Source: Planctomycetes bacterium B3_Pla (GTDB lineage: Bacteria > Planctomycetota > Phycisphaerae > Sedimentisphaerales > Anaerobacaceae). From it: a DNA stretch of 64,000 nt. Of this stretch, positions 1-8,510 are shown piece by piece (positions within the stretch are counted from its first letter, which is position 1; each line of letters begins with the position of its first letter). The stretch lies in NCBI GenBank assembly GCA_005223045.1, contig NJBM01000006.1:124001-188000 (forward strand), given 5' to 3'. Under the pieces are notes generated by a model. It was not told where the DNA came from. It did not search any database and saw only the letters and a program-made list of their open reading frames with translations. The translations under genes were made by a program, and so were the position numbers.

Positions 1-104
1 GTAAAAAGGCGAAAGGCAGAAGACAGGCAATCAGGAAACCAGGATATCAGGGAGTGGGGATCAGGACCGCAGGGAAGCAGGCTTTGTGGCTGTGAGACAC
101 GTTT

Positions 105-386
105 GAAAAAACAAAGCCAAATTCGTATCTCGTTTCTTGTATCTCCGCCGTAAGGCGTCCCTTTCGGGAGTGCTTATTCGTGTACATTCGTGGTTGATTT
201 GAAAAAACAAAGCCAATTTGCCGGATGTCTAAATTAACGTAAACCTTATGAAAGCAAAGGATTAGGAAAATGAACGACACCTTCAGAGTCAAGGAAAACA
301 AAGCCAATTTCGTATGTCGTATTGCGTATTGCGTATGTCGTAGAGCGCGCTTGACAGAGCGTCATTTGAAAAAACAAAGCCAATTT
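105..386. repeat. dispersed short repeat cluster, left edge
   Basis: Four copies of the core GAAAAAACAAAGCCAAT or a close variant start at about 105, 201, 294 and 368. Between them lie stretches of CGTATTGCG/CGTATCTCG type. The segment 145-217 is nearly identical (three differences seen) to 59267-59339. This is intergenic repeat sequence, although an open frame runs through it into the SGNH gene. No gene is supported in the first 269 bases. Confidence 0.85.
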
Positions 387-1118
387 CCAGGCATATCCAT
401 AACCTGTCGTGAGCTTGTCGAACGGGCCCTGATTGGTTTGTGCCTTCTGCTTTGCAGCGCTGCCGGATTGAATGGTCGGGACAAGCCGGCGGCGGAAAAT
501 CCCGCGAGCCGGTGGGAGCAGACGATCCGCGAATTCGAGGATTGGGACAGCAAGAACTCGTTTGCGTCGGATGCGGTGCTGTTTGTGGGCAGCTCGAGCA
601 TCCGGCTCTGGCCCACCCGTGAGTGTTTCGGGGAATTTGCCGTGATCAACCGCGGGTTCGGCGGCTCCCAGATTTCCGACGTCAATTACTACGCCGACCG
701 GATCGTGCTGCGTTACGAGCCTGAGGCGGTCGTATTCTACGCCGGCGACAACGACGTAGCGGCAGGCAAGAGCGCCCGGCGGGTATTTGACGACTACAAG
801 GCGTTCGTAAAACTCGTACATGGGCAACTTCCCAGGACACGGATTGTGTTTGTCGCTATCAAGCCGAGCGGGAAACGGTGGTCTCTATGGCCAGTTATGA
901 AGGATGCCAATGCGATGATAAAGGAGTTCTCCGAGGATGACGGCCGGCTGTTCTATTTTGATTCGGCCACGCCGCTGCTGGGCAGTGACGGCAAGCCGGA
1001 CGCAAAATTTTTCCTAAAGGACAATTTGCACCTGAACGCCGCCGGCTATGAGGTGTGGACCAAGGCACTCAGACCGATAATAAACGAGGCATTGAAGCCG
1101 GACAGAAAAAAGCGGTGA
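270..1118 (+). CDS. SGNH/GDSL-family hydrolase, exported
   Basis: Probable esterase or lipase-like hydrolase. The GDSL blocks are visible in order: VLFVGSSSIRLW with the nucleophile serine, GFGGSQISDV, YAGDNDVAAG (the GxND block) and DNLHLNAAGY with the catalytic Asp and His. The mature domain begins after a hydrophobic stretch, ALIGLCLLLCSAAG, that looks like a signal peptide. The start is uncertain. ATG 270 has a modest AGGA upstream, but the first 50 or so codons are translated repeat sequence (for example LKKQSQF), and no ATG, GTG or TTG lies closer to the signal peptide. The native 5' end may have been replaced by repeats. The fold assignment is firm; the substrate is unknown. Confidence 0.8.
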   Translation: MNDTFRVKENKANFVCRIAYCVCRRARLTERHLKKQSQFPGISITCRELVERALIGLCLLLCSAAGLNGRDKPAAENPASRWEQTIREFEDWDSKNSFASDAVLFVGSSSIRLWPTRECFGEFAVINRGFGGSQISDVNYYADRIVLRYEPEAVVFYAGDNDVAAGKSARRVFDDYKAFVKLVHGQLPRTRIVFVAIKPSGKRWSLWPVMKDANAMIKEFSEDDGRLFYFDSATPLLGSDGKPDAKFFLKDNLHLNAAGYEVWTKALRPIINEALKPDRKKR

Positions 1119-1153
1119 ACCACCGGGAAGTGGACATCTGCGGGACATTAGAC

Positions 1154-1182
1154 TTGACTTGGCTTGCGGGATTTGCTATAAT
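1154..1182 (+). promoter_or_regulatory. sigma70-type promoter
   Basis: TTGACT at 1154-1159 and TATAAT at 1177-1182 are separated by exactly 17 bases, an almost perfect consensus. No protein gene follows on this strand. The next element downstream is a terminator-like hairpin. Confidence 0.6.
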
Positions 1183-1188
1183 AAGTAT

Positions 1189-1258
1189 GCTAACAGTTTA
1201 GTGCAAGCCCCCGCTTTCAAAAAAATTCCCAACAAAATTAACCGGTGGGGGCTTTATT
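1189..1258 (+). ncRNA. candidate small RNA ending in a terminator-like stem
   Basis: Transcription from the promoter at 1154-1182 would start near 1189. A 10-bp stem pairs 1205-1214 (AAGCCCCCGC) with 1245-1254 (GGTGGGGGCT plus T, one G-U pair). It encloses a 30-base A-rich loop and is followed by TTTATT. Only a four-codon ORF lies inside. The loop is long for a simple terminator, so this may be a small RNA of about 70 nt. Inference only. Confidence 0.4.
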
Positions 1259-1278
1259 CACGGAAATAGCCACCCTTG

Positions 1279-1434
1279 TCAGTTTGCTCTTTCGCAGAAG
1301 ACTCTCACGTAATCGATGCAGTACTTTTGCGGGAAGATCGTATCGTCGGCAAAAAGAATCCCGGCCCGCTTAAGTTGGACCGAGTCCCCGCCAAGTCTTT
1401 CGCGGCGGTCTGCAACTGCTCTGTTCTCTTTCAT
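1279..1434 (-). CDS. small hypothetical protein (51 aa)
   Basis: An ORF of 51 codons begins with ATG at 1434 and ends with TGA at 1279. It lies 18 bases downstream of the RlmL-like gene on the same strand. A purine-rich AAAGGAAAAG precedes the start at a workable distance. The product is charged in its N-terminal half and ends in a Tyr/Cys/Phe-rich stretch (QKYCIDYVRVFCERAN). No domain is recognised. It may be a small co-transcribed gene or a chance ORF. Confidence 0.4.
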   Translation of the reverse strand: MKENRAVADRRERLGGDSVQLKRAGILFADDTIFPQKYCIDYVRVFCERAN

Positions 1435-1452
1435 CGTGTCTTTTCCTTTCGT

Positions 1453-2646
1453 TCAGACACAAGCCTTTTTCTCTTTGGTCCCGGCATAAAGCTCGTATTT
1501 GAGCAGCCGGCACTCGATGGTGGCGTTATAAAACTCAAATCGTCGGCAGGTGCGCAGCCCGACCACCTTGGAAAGCGCCGGGTTGCCGGTGAAAATGTAG
1601 CCGGTATAGCCGGCACATTTCTGCTTGAAGAAGTCGCCGATGCGCTTGTAGGTCTTCTTGAGCTTCTCGATTTCGCCCAGCCGCAAACCATATTCGGGAT
1701 TCATAACGATTATCCCAGGCCCTGTCGGTATCGCAGTCTCGGCAAAGTCGCACACATCGAAATCGATCAAGTGCGAGACGCCCGCAGTCGTAGCATTTTT
1801 GCGTGCGGCTTCGACTGCCTCGGCATCAATATCCGTAGCGATGATCCGGGCTGGCTTGAAATCCGCTTTGCCGCCTCGCGATTTGCTCTTTTTGAGCGCC
1901 TCGGCACGCATTTGCTTCCAGGCCGGCTCGTCGAAATATTTTACATGCATGAATGCGTAATTGCTTCGCAGCAGGCCGGGCACCCGCCTGCTTGCGATCA
2001 GCGCAGCTTCGATGGCCAGCGTCCCGCTGCCGCACATCGGGCAGACTAAGGGTGCGCTGCCGTCGTAGCCTGTCGCGATGATTATTGCGGCAGCTAAAGA
2101 CTCGCGCAGCGGGGCCTTGCCGGGCATCTTCCGATAGCCCCGATCCGAGAGTTTGAGCCCGGAGGTGTTGAGGTACAGCCGGCACAAATCATCCTTCCAA
2201 TACAAGTGCACGACCACATTGTCCTTGTCCTTGCCCGAGTCGGGACGAGTGCCCATTTTGGAGGTAATGCGATCGACAATGGCATCCTTGGCCTTCAGGC
2301 CGGCGTACATGGAATTCTTTATGTGTTCGGTATTGATCCTGCCGACGACGCTGACGTATTCGGCCGGAGAAATCATGTCCTCCCAGGGCAATTCGATGAC
2401 ATTGACGTAAAGCTCATCCGGCGACTCGCATTTGAATTGCTTAAGCAGGAACAGAACATTGTGCGCCGTGCGCAAATGCAGATTGAGCCGCATTGCATCA
2501 TACTGGTTGCCTTCGACCTCAAGGCCCGTCCTGTGAGAGTCGCCGGTCCGACAGCCCAAATCTTCCACCTCTCGCCGGACATAATCGAGCAGCCCGGCCG
2601 AAAAAGTAACAAGAATTGTGCCTGCCTGTTTCGGATCCACGCGCAC
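1453..2646 (-). CDS. THUMP-domain class I SAM-dependent RNA methyltransferase (RlmL/YcbY N-terminal type)
   Basis: Likely a 23S rRNA guanine-N2 methyltransferase resembling the N-terminal half of RlmL. The N-terminal part (about 1-165) fits a ferredoxin-like/THUMP RNA-binding module. The catalytic domain has GYRKMPGKAPLRESLAAAII (about 171-190), the SAM-site motif CPMCGSGTLAIEAA (202-215) and motif IV at 316-320. Motif IV reads NPEYG rather than the usual (N/D)PPYG, which is worth noting. At 397 aa it has one methyltransferase domain and lacks the C-terminal RlmK half. The start is GTG 2646 with AAGAG just upstream. The family is firm; the exact rRNA position is not. Confidence 0.85.
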   Translation of the reverse strand: MRVDPKQAGTILVTFSAGLLDYVRREVEDLGCRTGDSHRTGLEVEGNQYDAMRLNLHLRTAHNVLFLLKQFKCESPDELYVNVIELPWEDMISPAEYVSVVGRINTEHIKNSMYAGLKAKDAIVDRITSKMGTRPDSGKDKDNVVVHLYWKDDLCRLYLNTSGLKLSDRGYRKMPGKAPLRESLAAAIIIATGYDGSAPLVCPMCGSGTLAIEAALIASRRVPGLLRSNYAFMHVKYFDEPAWKQMRAEALKKSKSRGGKADFKPARIIATDIDAEAVEAARKNATTAGVSHLIDFDVCDFAETAIPTGPGIIVMNPEYGLRLGEIEKLKKTYKRIGDFFKQKCAGYTGYIFTGNPALSKVVGLRTCRRFEFYNATIECRLLKYELYAGTKEKKACV

Positions 2647-2783
2647 TTCTCTTTACCATTGCCTGTAATGATGGTTACATAAGTTCAGATTCAGTATTCA
2701 CCACATCCGGGTGCGTCAGATATACTGTTTGACTGTAGAGTTGTCAACTATCGGGGCAATCCCATACTCAAAATACCTGCTTG

Positions 2784-5039
2784 TTAATTGATTCCCTTGA
2801 GTTTTTCGCCCAGCTCCGCCAAAGAAAAACCTTCAGCCTGCACGACGTGCTGTCGGTCGGTCAGAATCAGCCAGGGCAGCGATTTCACGCCCCAGGTGAA
2901 GTAGTCTCCTCCCGCTTCTGCCGTTGTTGTACCTGAGGGGAAAGGAATTTTGTACTCCTTCACCCATTCTTTGAGCCACTTTTCATCAACACCCGATGAC
3001 TGGACGGAAACAACTATGACGCCTTTCTCCGCCAGATCCTCTGAGTTCTCCGCAAGCTGTCTTATACAGTGTCTTGACGGCCGCTGCTCCATGTCCCAAA
3101 AGCACACCAGAATCATCTTATTACTGGTGTCGGTTGAGAACTCAATTTTCAAGGGCCTTAGTTCAGGCAGAGGCCTGCCCACAAGTGAAGGTGTTGTCAG
3201 GACTATGGGGATGTTGTTGCAGATAGCAAGCTCATTGTAAGCTTCAGGCCATGGTAGGTCATCCGATGAAGACGACTGCTCCGGCACAGAAAACATCGCG
3301 TTCAATCCGCGTACACTTACCGCCAGCTTCACGTCGGAGGCGCCGGCACTGCTTTCGATATATCCGTACAATGGTTGTTTACTGCTTGTGCGTGCACTGA
3401 TTCGCACCTTTCCGTTGCATATCTTCTCAAGCACAAATTTGCCTTCAGTGTCTGTCCTCGTAGTCCGGTATGGCTGGCTTGGCCCCTGGCAAGAAACAAG
3501 GGCGCCGGCTACCGGGGCATCATTCACATCCAGCACTATACCTGATAAAGAGAGATTCGCCGGCGGCAGCGTTAATACCCCCACGTCGAAGTGATTATCC
3601 ACTAAGTAGTTCGTATTGATTTCAATATGGCCCTGGCCGTATCCTTCAGCACTCACGTGGATGTTGTGCTTGCGCTCGGCAGAAAGAATCTTCACTTCGA
3701 ATTTGCCCTCAGCGTCCGAAGTGGAACTCCGTCCATCAATGGGACAAACTCTGAGTTCGGCGCCTTCTATAGGCTTGCCTTTTTCATCTCGTACCACACC
3801 TGTGATATTTAGCTGACCGACAAGCCGCCACCGAATGTATGTCGTCTTGCCGTATTCTATCGTGGCAGTTTCTCTGCGTTTGTCACTCGTGTATCCTTGT
3901 TTGACAACTCTCAATACCTGGTATCCTCCCGGCATAAGACGTATCCGGGCGATTCCATTTTTTTCAGAGCAGCCAAGGATGTATCGACCAGACTGTTGAT
4001 GCTGAATGACTACATTTGCTCTTTCAACAGGTTCTTTGCTTACGGCCTCTGTAATCGCAACCTGCAATAGTCCCCCTTTGCTTAATTCCACTTTCACGCC
4101 GGTGCTGGTCTTACCCGCCTTAGTTATCACTTCCACCGGCTCGGTCGCCCAATCTGCCGGCCCTTCTCGATACCTTGCAGGTTGCAGTCGGTACTTGCCG
4201 GCAGCAAGAGCATCTATACCGAACGTCCCATCCTCTCTTGTGGTAATTGGCAATTCCCGGCCAACAACCGCTTGGCCCCAGTCTTGCATTGCTGTCAGTT
4301 TCACTCCAGCGAGCGGTTCGCCGGTGTCCTTTTTCACAACGACTCCTTCGATCCTCGCCTCAGGGGGCACGACTAAATGGGTGTCGGCTTGCCCTGCGAC
4401 AAAGTGCATTCTTGAGCCTATAGGTGGGATATAGCGATATGTGTCAATTGTTGCAAGGCCGGCTTTCTTGACCAGATACTCTGCTGCGGCATCTTCCGGC
4501 AGGCCGGTGAAAATGAACTTGCCCGATGAGTCTGTCCTGGCTTTGAACAGTGCTTGCAACAAGTCCTCCCCAAATCGCAGCTTCGATCCCACCCACAGTC
4601 TGGAGATACCCACTTCTGCCCCCACAATGGGCTTACCATCCTCATCCACAACAATCCCGGTCAACTCCTTCGGCTCACCCAACTTGATCTCCATATCCTG
4701 ATCCTGCCACATATCCCAACAGGCAAGACCCAGAGCCAGCCCTTTTCTTTCGGCAACAATATATCCATGCCTGTAGCTAACACTCTCAGCGTTCGTACTG
4801 AAAGAGAATCCGCCATCGGTCCTGGTTTCTGCTTCTCCTGCCGGCCTTATGTTGGACGAATAAGTCGTCTCGCCGTACACCCTCTTATAAAATGTGACCT
4901 TCACACCGGCGATTGGCCGACCCTGTTCATCCACGACATTGCCGATGCACGTGATTTCTCTTGCCTCCCGGGCGGTGGAATAACTGGCGAGACATATCAC
5001 AAGTCCAAGGCTCAAGAGTACCAGCCTATTTGCGCGCAT
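2784..5039 (-). CDS. exported multi-domain protein: carboxypeptidase-regulatory-like repeats plus redoxin-like C-terminus
   Basis: A signal peptide (residues 1-23) is followed by repeated beta-sandwich units of the carboxypeptidase regulatory-like type. These are recognisable by recurring GxVxDExGxPIxGAxV segments such as GNVVDEQGRPIAGVKVTF, GIVVDEDGKPIVGAEVGI and GVVRDEKGKPIEGAELRV. The last 120 residues or so resemble an AhpC/TlpA redoxin fold (KMILVCFWDMEQRPSRHC, VSVQSSGVD, then SLPWLILTD with a cis-Pro-like position). The usual WCxxC is absent: only one Cys remains, so thiol-disulfide exchange is doubtful. A strong GGAGG-type ribosome site precedes ATG 5039. The gene lies 50 bases downstream of the TGA-interrupted gene and is probably in its operon. 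The role may be binding or scaffolding at the cell surface (inference). Confidence 0.75.
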   Translation of the reverse strand: MRANRLVLLSLGLVICLASYSTAREAREITCIGNVVDEQGRPIAGVKVTFYKRVYGETTYSSNIRPAGEAETRTDGGFSFSTNAESVSYRHGYIVAERKGLALGLACWDMWQDQDMEIKLGEPKELTGIVVDEDGKPIVGAEVGISRLWVGSKLRFGEDLLQALFKARTDSSGKFIFTGLPEDAAAEYLVKKAGLATIDTYRYIPPIGSRMHFVAGQADTHLVVPPEARIEGVVVKKDTGEPLAGVKLTAMQDWGQAVVGRELPITTREDGTFGIDALAAGKYRLQPARYREGPADWATEPVEVITKAGKTSTGVKVELSKGGLLQVAITEAVSKEPVERANVVIQHQQSGRYILGCSEKNGIARIRLMPGGYQVLRVVKQGYTSDKRRETATIEYGKTTYIRWRLVGQLNITGVVRDEKGKPIEGAELRVCPIDGRSSTSDAEGKFEVKILSAERKHNIHVSAEGYGQGHIEINTNYLVDNHFDVGVLTLPPANLSLSGIVLDVNDAPVAGALVSCQGPSQPYRTTRTDTEGKFVLEKICNGKVRISARTSSKQPLYGYIESSAGASDVKLAVSVRGLNAMFSVPEQSSSSDDLPWPEAYNELAICNNIPIVLTTPSLVGRPLPELRPLKIEFSTDTSNKMILVCFWDMEQRPSRHCIRQLAENSEDLAEKGVIVVSVQSSGVDEKWLKEWVKEYKIPFPSGTTTAEAGGDYFTWGVKSLPWLILTDRQHVVQAEGFSLAELGEKLKGIN

Positions 5040-5089
5040 AATGATCCTCCTTCACTGTTCTTTTCATCCGTGAATGTTTGATTGCTTGA

Positions 5090-6634
5090 CTAAACTGCTT
5101 CTATCTTTTTGTAAATCGCCAAACCGCCGGCGACGGCGGCCAGACCTATGATGAGCGATATGATTCTCCGGCTTCCGCCTTTTCCGGCCGTTGTGGAGTC
5201 CTCAACCTTGCCGGATTCAGTCTCAGGAGATGCCGCGGCGGTAGTCGTTTCGGACGCCGGCTCAGCTTCAGCAGAAGGTATGGCTTTTGCGAAGCCTGTT
5301 TCTTCTCCGGCTGTGCCGGCGAGTTGTATTCCTTCGGCAGTAATCATGCACGGCTTGCTTTCAAGCTTGAACGGTCCGGCCACCTCGATGGTTGCGGTGA
5401 ATGGTCCGGCTACGTTCTTGGGCTCTCGCCACGAGAGCGAACAGGTGCCGCCTCACCCATACTCGAAGCTAAAGGTACGGTCATACGTGCCGTCCTTGCT
5501 CGTAATATGCAGTTTCGGGGCTGGCGGCCTCGAACCGTTGCGCTTCAGTTCGATGCGTTCGCCGAGCCGGCCCGTAAAGTTGTGACTAAAAGAGTAAGTC
5601 GCCTTTTCGTTTTGGGCCTCTAATGTCGAGATAATCGGTTCGCCAAGCGAAAGCTCCGTCTCCGCGTTGGCGGTAATATCGAAAGATCCCTCTTTCGAGA
5701 ACAGGCTGCCTTTGATTTTCCACTTTCTGCCCTGGTCGTCTTCTCGGTCCACGGCCCAGTAGTTGATGCGATATTTCCCTACCGGCAGTGAACCGGCTCC
5801 GTTTTCGGGCTTGAAGGTGAATAGTCCATTCTCACCGCCAGCGGACAACTCCGTTATCGACTCCGGTAGCCGAATGGTCCCGGATTTCACGTCTTCGGCC
5901 CCGGTGAGCTTTATAAAGGCCCCATCACGGGCAATCTCGGGCCGGTAAAGCACTCCGTCAACTTCGATGAAATTGCCTACAAAACGAGCGTCCCGGCTGT
6001 CCTTCTTGCCGATCCGGATACGATCACACTCGTGGGCCTCGCTCGCCTTGTCGTTAAATGTGCCGTTTACGTTCTGGTCGATGAGAACGCAGTGCTTTTT
6101 CGCCCCTGCAATTGTGATGGTCCCCTCATACCAGCAGCCCGAAGATGTGTATAGCCGTCTGTTCTTGCCGTCGTAGTTATAAAACCGAAAATTCAGATGA
6201 TAAGTCACTGGTCCGTCTTCTACTTCAAAAACCACCTTTACAGGCCCAAAATACGTATAATACTGCTCCGTTCGGTATGCCGTCACTGCCTTTTCGTCGC
6301 TTAGGCGGCCGTCTCCGTTCGAGTCGATAAACAGCCTGTCGTACCGTCCCTGTTTGTTTGTGCGGTCCAGTGCTATCCAGAGCCGGCCGCTCTCGACCAT
6401 GGGAGTCGGCCACTGAGCGAAGAACTGCTGCTGTGTCTTGAACTTGGGCAGTTCGACGCCCTGGGGCCTCTGAGTGGTTACCTCGGGCATTGATGTGCCC
6501 ATATCGCCGACTATTCGCTGCGCCTGGCGATCCGAATGATATTGCAGCCACTGTTCATCCTGTGCCGGGAGCTGCGATGTCAGGACAAGCAGACTAATCC
6601 CCGCGAAGAGCCATATATGGACTTTGTTTGCCAT
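5090..6634 (-). CDS. exported, C-terminally anchored protein with an in-frame TGA (candidate selenoprotein or nonsense mutation)
   Basis: The reading frame from ATG 6634 (GGAGG at good spacing) runs to a TGA at 5453-5455. It continues in the same frame, with sensible protein-like sequence, to a stop at 5090, giving about 514 codons. Before the TGA there is a signal peptide (HIWLFAGISLLVLTS), then beta-rich extracytoplasmic domains containing an EF-hand-like stretch, DSNGDGRLSDEK. The TGA sits in EYG-x-GGTC, a position where a Cys would look natural. After it come a beta-domain, an acidic Ala/Ser/Thr/Glu-rich linker and a C-terminal hydrophobic helix (IISLIIGLAAVAGGLAIY) with a basic tail, suggesting membrane anchoring. 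TGA may encode selenocysteine or be a real or artefactual nonsense change. Without readthrough the product ends at residue 393 and loses its anchor. A TATAAT-like element lies at 6700-6705. The biochemical function is unknown. Confidence 0.6.
5414..5455 (-). promoter_or_regulatory. SECIS-like hairpin immediately 3' of the in-frame TGA
   Basis: Fourteen bases after the TGA, the message forms a perfect 7-bp stem, GCTCTCG (5438-5432) with CGAGAGC (5428-5422), closed by a TGG loop. A lower stem, GTTC (5442-5439) with GAAC (5417-5414), extends it across a 4-base bulge. The loop begins 21 nt after the TGA and has G within its first two positions, which fits the general bacterial SECIS model. The bulged U of the E. 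coli fdhF element is not evident. The function is inferred. Confidence 0.4.
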
Positions 6635-7013
6635 TCCTCGAACCTCCAATTACGTCCAGTCCTTTGGGCAGACAGAGAACCGCTTTTTCAGCCTCGTTAT
6701 TATATTAAGTCACAGTTTCCAGGAAAATGTAACGTTTTTTCTTCACTTCGCCGAAAGCTTGTCCCTGCTCTTGTGCCTTGCAGAGACAGGCCCCTGAACC
6801 TAAGAAGAGCAGAATGGTGACAAATGAACTGACGGATTGGAGTCTGTCTGTCTGCGCAAACTTCATCTGTGGCCCCTGATTTTTCGTTAGCTATTTTATA
6901 CTACAGACGTGCTAAAGTCTGCTTCGTTACAAGAAAAATCGAAAAAATCGCTCTTATTCTGCCGTTTCGCCCGGTTGATCCCGAAAGATTACGATTTGTC
7001 GCATCGCGCTGTC

Positions 7014-7044
7014 CATAAAAAAAGCCGTGCATACACACGGCTTT
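7014..7044 (-). terminator. intrinsic terminator of the lipoprotein operon
   Basis: AAAGCCGTG (7021-7029) pairs with CACGGCTTT (7036-7044) around a 6-base loop. In the minus direction the stem is followed by a run of T residues (7016-7023 read as T). It lies 32 bases past the stop of the CsgG/FlgT-like gene. Confidence 0.8.
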
Positions 7045-7075
7045 GTAACTATTCTCTATCGGGCAGGAAAAGCCA

Positions 7076-8473
7076 CTATCGGTCGAATGGCAGCTTGACT
7101 CCTCCCGTTTTGGTTCTTATAACATCCGGTTTCATTCCGACGCCAAGATCTCTCTTTACCTCTCGTATGCGGCAAACAGAACCCGTGGAAACTTTCGACA
7201 CATTGCCTGCAATTACTTTGGCCATTGACATGGTGTGTGCGACCTTCTGAATTTCTATTGTGGCGACGTGGCTTTCTATCCTGCCAAGTGACTCGCCGGT
7301 ATCATTATCGAAGACCTCCTTACCCATCGTAAAGACATCGAGCAACATGCCGTTTTTCATTCTCTGGCCGCCCTGGTTCAGGATTATTTGGCCGTCTTCC
7401 TGCACTACAGCAACGGTGATAGGATACACACGGTCAATAATCGCTGCAATCACATCGTTAGCCACAAGCGAGATGAAAGCATCGCGCAGCTGCGCAGGGT
7501 CCCACTCGGCGGGGTTCTGCTCATCGGCAAGCTTTCTGACTTGTTCGTCCTCAAGATATTTTTGCGCATTCGACGCCAGGACGACCTGTTTTGTGGAACT
7601 GTCGATAAGCCGATAATCGAAATTGAATCGTGCTTTGAATTTCCTCGCCGTGTAATTGGCGGCCTTCAAGTATCTTTCGATTCTCTCGATTTGTGCCTGA
7701 GTGATGGTCCCCACGAGCAAATAATCGGCGCCGAGAGTTTCAGCAAGCTTTGCCTGTTCTCCAAGAGGGGCATCGAAGGAAATGAGCATATCTTTCTCGT
7801 CGGCAAAGTCAACAATGCTTTCACGGTCAAGGACGGCGAATTTGTTGGTCTGGCTCAGCCCGGCAACAAGTCGCTGGGAGAACAGCGACGAAAGTGTATC
7901 TCCGGATATTATCTGGTCCAGGAAACCGTAACTGTCCTGCTGTGTTTTTGCGGGCATCAAGGCAATCTTGACCCGCCCGGTCCGGCCCCGTGCGCCATAG
8001 TCGTAAACAGTGACTCGTAGCGCAACTTCGTAGATGTTCTGGTCGATTTGCTTTTCATCGAGAACCTCATAGCTGCTTATGAGGCCGCCGATTTCAGTTG
8101 TATAGACTGTGCCGTCCGTGGCAACATCTATAGAATCGAATTCGATTCTCCTGCGGCCGGGCCCGTCGTCGCCTACTCCCACACCTGAGCTGCTAAAGCC
8201 AAATTCATAGTTGCTGGAATCGACTCTGACACCTCTTACCTGCTCGACTGCTCTATACAGAGCGTTCTTCACGGCTTCGTCCCTGTTACGGCCACGGCCG
8301 GTGACTTGCCGTATAACTGCGTTGTTTGGCTCAGTCTTCAAAAGAGGGGCCGATGCGCTGGGTTTGCCGGCGGTTTTGCCGGCTGGATTTTGTTCAGCTC
8401 CCGGTGCATTACCGGCGGTCACAACTGCCGAAGCAAGCAGGCAGAGCGCAATGATACTCGTCATTTTTTTCAT
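7076..8473 (-). CDS. exported CsgG/FlgT-like protein, last gene of the LpoB operon
   Basis: 465 aa with a signal peptide (residues 1-20). The N-terminal third (IRQVTGRGRNRDEAVKNALY) is of the LPP20/FlgT-N type, a small alpha/beta domain. The middle (GRVKIALMPA to YLLVGTITQAQ) resembles CsgG/TolB-N folds that bind envelope partners: LVAGLSQTNKFAVLDRES is typical. The C-terminus (GRIESHVATIEIQKV) resembles the FlgT C-terminal beta-domain. GGGTGGA precedes the ATG. It follows the LpoB-like gene by 37 bases. In proteobacteria a similar gene accompanies COG3014, YcfL and LpoB. It is probably periplasmic or outer-membrane associated. The exact role is unknown. Confidence 0.7.
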   Translation of the reverse strand: MKKMTSIIALCLLASAVVTAGNAPGAEQNPAGKTAGKPSASAPLLKTEPNNAVIRQVTGRGRNRDEAVKNALYRAVEQVRGVRVDSSNYEFGFSSSGVGVGDDGPGRRRIEFDSIDVATDGTVYTTEIGGLISSYEVLDEKQIDQNIYEVALRVTVYDYGARGRTGRVKIALMPAKTQQDSYGFLDQIISGDTLSSLFSQRLVAGLSQTNKFAVLDRESIVDFADEKDMLISFDAPLGEQAKLAETLGADYLLVGTITQAQIERIERYLKAANYTARKFKARFNFDYRLIDSSTKQVVLASNAQKYLEDEQVRKLADEQNPAEWDPAQLRDAFISLVANDVIAAIIDRVYPITVAVVQEDGQIILNQGGQRMKNGMLLDVFTMGKEVFDNDTGESLGRIESHVATIEIQKVAHTMSMAKVIAGNVSKVSTGSVCRIREVKRDLGVGMKPDVIRTKTGGVKLPFDR

Positions 8474-8510
8474 TGTTCCACCCTTTGAAAAAACTTTCTA
8501 TCAGACTCTT

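Noticed and set aside
47..307. 86-aa minus-strand ORF at the left edge
   Set aside because: It consists of translated dispersed repeats (GFVFSN motifs) and is not a gene.
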